Shown here one piece after another: positions 63,030 through 64,000 of a stretch of 64,000 bases of DNA. The stretch spans positions 682,001 through 746,000 of the forward strand of contig NZ_RBLC01000001.1 of assembly GCF_003634455.1 (NCBI RefSeq), read 5' to 3'. Under the pieces are notes generated by a model that worked only from the letters and a program-made list of their open reading frames with translations, ran no database searches and was not told the DNA's origin. Both the position numbers and the translations under genes were made by a program. Source of the stretch: Flavobacterium endophyticum (GTDB taxonomy: Bacteria > Bacteroidota > Bacteroidia > Flavobacteriales > Flavobacteriaceae). Within the stretch, counting starts at the first letter, position 1. Every line of letters begins with the position of its first letter.

Positions 63030-64000
63030 TTAAAATTGTAAGTCTACACCGAAAGAAATAACTTTAGGAGATGGATATCCTCCTTGGTTGCTAGAGTTTA
63101 ATCCTTCAACATCAAATCCTCTCCATTTAGACCAAGTCAAATAGTTTTCTAACTGAGTATAGAATTTTACTCCTGAGAATAATGTCTTATCAAGCAATTT
63201 AGCAGGGAACTCATATCCAAAAGATAAGTTTCTCATTCTGATATAATCAGCATCAACTAAGTATCTGTCAGAGAAAGTCTCAGCAGCATTAATATTTGTA
63301 GCTGTTAATGAAGGAACATTAGAACCAGTGTTTGTTGGCGTCCAAGCATTTAAAAGCTCAGAAACTACAGGACCTGTTCCGATTCCACTAGCTGGATTAG
63401 ACAAGTTCAAAAGGTCAAAATCAAATCTGTAAATATCAGCTACGAAAGAGAAGTTTGCGTTAACAAAGAATCCTTTGTAAGATGTATTGAAACCAAATCC
63501 ACCTTGGTATTTTGGGATCATTGATTTTCCAGAATTTCTTCTATCTTCGTTTGTTGGAGTTTCTGTAAGATTATTGTTTCTATCTAAGAACAATAAGTTA
63601 CCATTATCAGGATTAACTCCTACGTAAGGAACAACAAAATAAGTATTGATTTGGCTACCATTTTGTTGAACAAAATTGTCAGCTACTTGGATAAAATCAT
63701 TTGCTGGGTTTGGATATACTAAATCAGCCCATTCGTTTTTGTTATAAGAACCGTTTACGAATAAATCTAATTTAAAGTCACCTTCTTTGAAAACATCATA
63801 TCTCAATAACAACTCCACACCACTGTTAATAATACTAGATTGAGTATTAGCAGCGATAGTATAAAGCTGGTTAACAGCTGATACGTAGTTGTCATCAAAT
63901 AAGTCTATAGTCTTTTTTCTATACACATCTAACGAACCAGATAAACGTTTCCACATTGTGAAATCAATACCCACGTTAGCTTGTTTAGTAGTTTCCCATT
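63030..64000 (-). CDS. SusC/RagA TonB-linked outer-membrane protein, C-terminal fragment (cut by window edge)
   Basis: About 323 C-terminal residues of a TonB-dependent transporter; the frame is open to the right edge, so the GTG at 63974 is not the real start. Just upstream of it the frame reads Trp-Glu-Thr-Thr-Lys-Gln-Ala-Asn-Val-Gly-Ile-Asp-Phe, the standard SusC segment before the late barrel strands. The end has Tyr-Ile-Arg-Met-Arg-Asn-Leu-Ser-Phe-Gly-Tyr and a final Ser-Phe-Gly-Val-Asp-Leu-Gln-Phe strand, typical of SusC. It forms the channel for the SusD-bound ligand and is co-transcribed with the SusD gene. Confidence 0.95.
   Translation of the reverse strand, partial: WETTKQANVGIDFTMWKRLSGSLDVYRKKTIDLFDDNYVSAVNQLYTIAANTQSSIINSGVELLLRYDVFKEGDFKLDLFVNGSYNKNEWADLVYPNPANDFIQVADNFVQQNGSQINTYFVVPYVGVNPDNGNLLFLDRNNNLTETPTNEDRRNSGKSMIPKYQGGFGFNTSYKGFFVNANFSFVADIYRFDFDLLNLSNPASGIGTGPVVSELLNAWTPTNTGSNVPSLTATNINAAETFSDRYLVDADYIRMRNLSFGYEFPAKLLDKTLFSGVKFYTQLENYLTWSKWRGFDVEGLNSSNQGGYPSPKVISFGVDLQF

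Overview
This 64 kb window is chromosomal DNA from a Flavobacterium-like member of the Bacteroidota (class Flavobacteriia). The evidence is AT-rich intergenic DNA, promoters of the TTG-N17-23-TAnnTTTG type, A-rich translation starts without Shine-Dalgarno sequences, several type IX secretion (T9SS) substrates, a SusC/SusD pair, a long-form GAPDH, and many families typical of the phylum (DUF2279, DUF2851, DUF3467, Putative_porin, GLPGLI). I see no prophage, insertion sequence, plasmid gene or CRISPR array. Most of the window is conserved housekeeping sequence.

Layout. 1-4.2 kb (+ strand, apart from one thioesterase): HAD phosphatase tail, YigZ/IMPACT protein, dnaA, low-molecular-weight phosphatase, RsmI-like methyltransferase. 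4.2-8.3 kb (- strand): lysozyme-like protein, DUF2279 protein, mltG, GNAT acetyltransferase, dapF; this block has a cell-wall theme. 8.4-13.7 kb (+): HtrA protease, GAPDH, secreted C1q-like protein, OsmC/GNAT/DUF1801 operon. 13.8-22.8 kb (-): aconitase, membrane acyltransferase, MoxR ATPase and three consecutive parvulin-type periplasmic chaperones. prfC follows on +. 24.7-34.4 kb (-): a secreted-protein block with a tiny protein carrying a C-terminal sorting-like tail, a 709-aa T9SS protein and a 2364-aa T9SS adhesin-like protein. 35.2-50.2 kb (-): a long information-processing block, read in transcription order as rpsU, xerC, hpf, tRNA-Thr/Tyr/Thr, tuf, tRNA-Trp, secE, nusG, rplK, rplA, rplJ, rplL, rpoB, rpoC, DUF3467. 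50.3-54.1 kb (-): acyl-CoA dehydrogenase, helix-hairpin-helix protein, PspC protein, DUF2851. Then a PNGase F-like protein (+), a CBS/cysteine synthase (-), a putative porin (-), a T9SS subtilase (-), and the SusD and truncated SusC genes (-) at the right edge.

The most notable signals are regulatory. rpsU (bS21) has a strong, extended Shine-Dalgarno sequence in a genome that otherwise seems not to use them, which fits bS21 autoregulation through the sequestered anti-SD. A terminator-like hairpin separates rpsU from xerC; its U-tract touches the xerC start codon and its loop carries a promoter-like box. The rplL-rpoB and rpoB-rpoC spacers each hold a long hairpin, and the nusG-rplK spacer holds a bulged hairpin where an L1 operator would be expected. 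The dapF leader has a perfect 18-bp palindrome. I also report an unlisted 43-codon membrane-protein ORF at 34813-34944 and a GLPGLI plus PNGase F fusion. I did not find a clear multi-gene system that looks undescribed.
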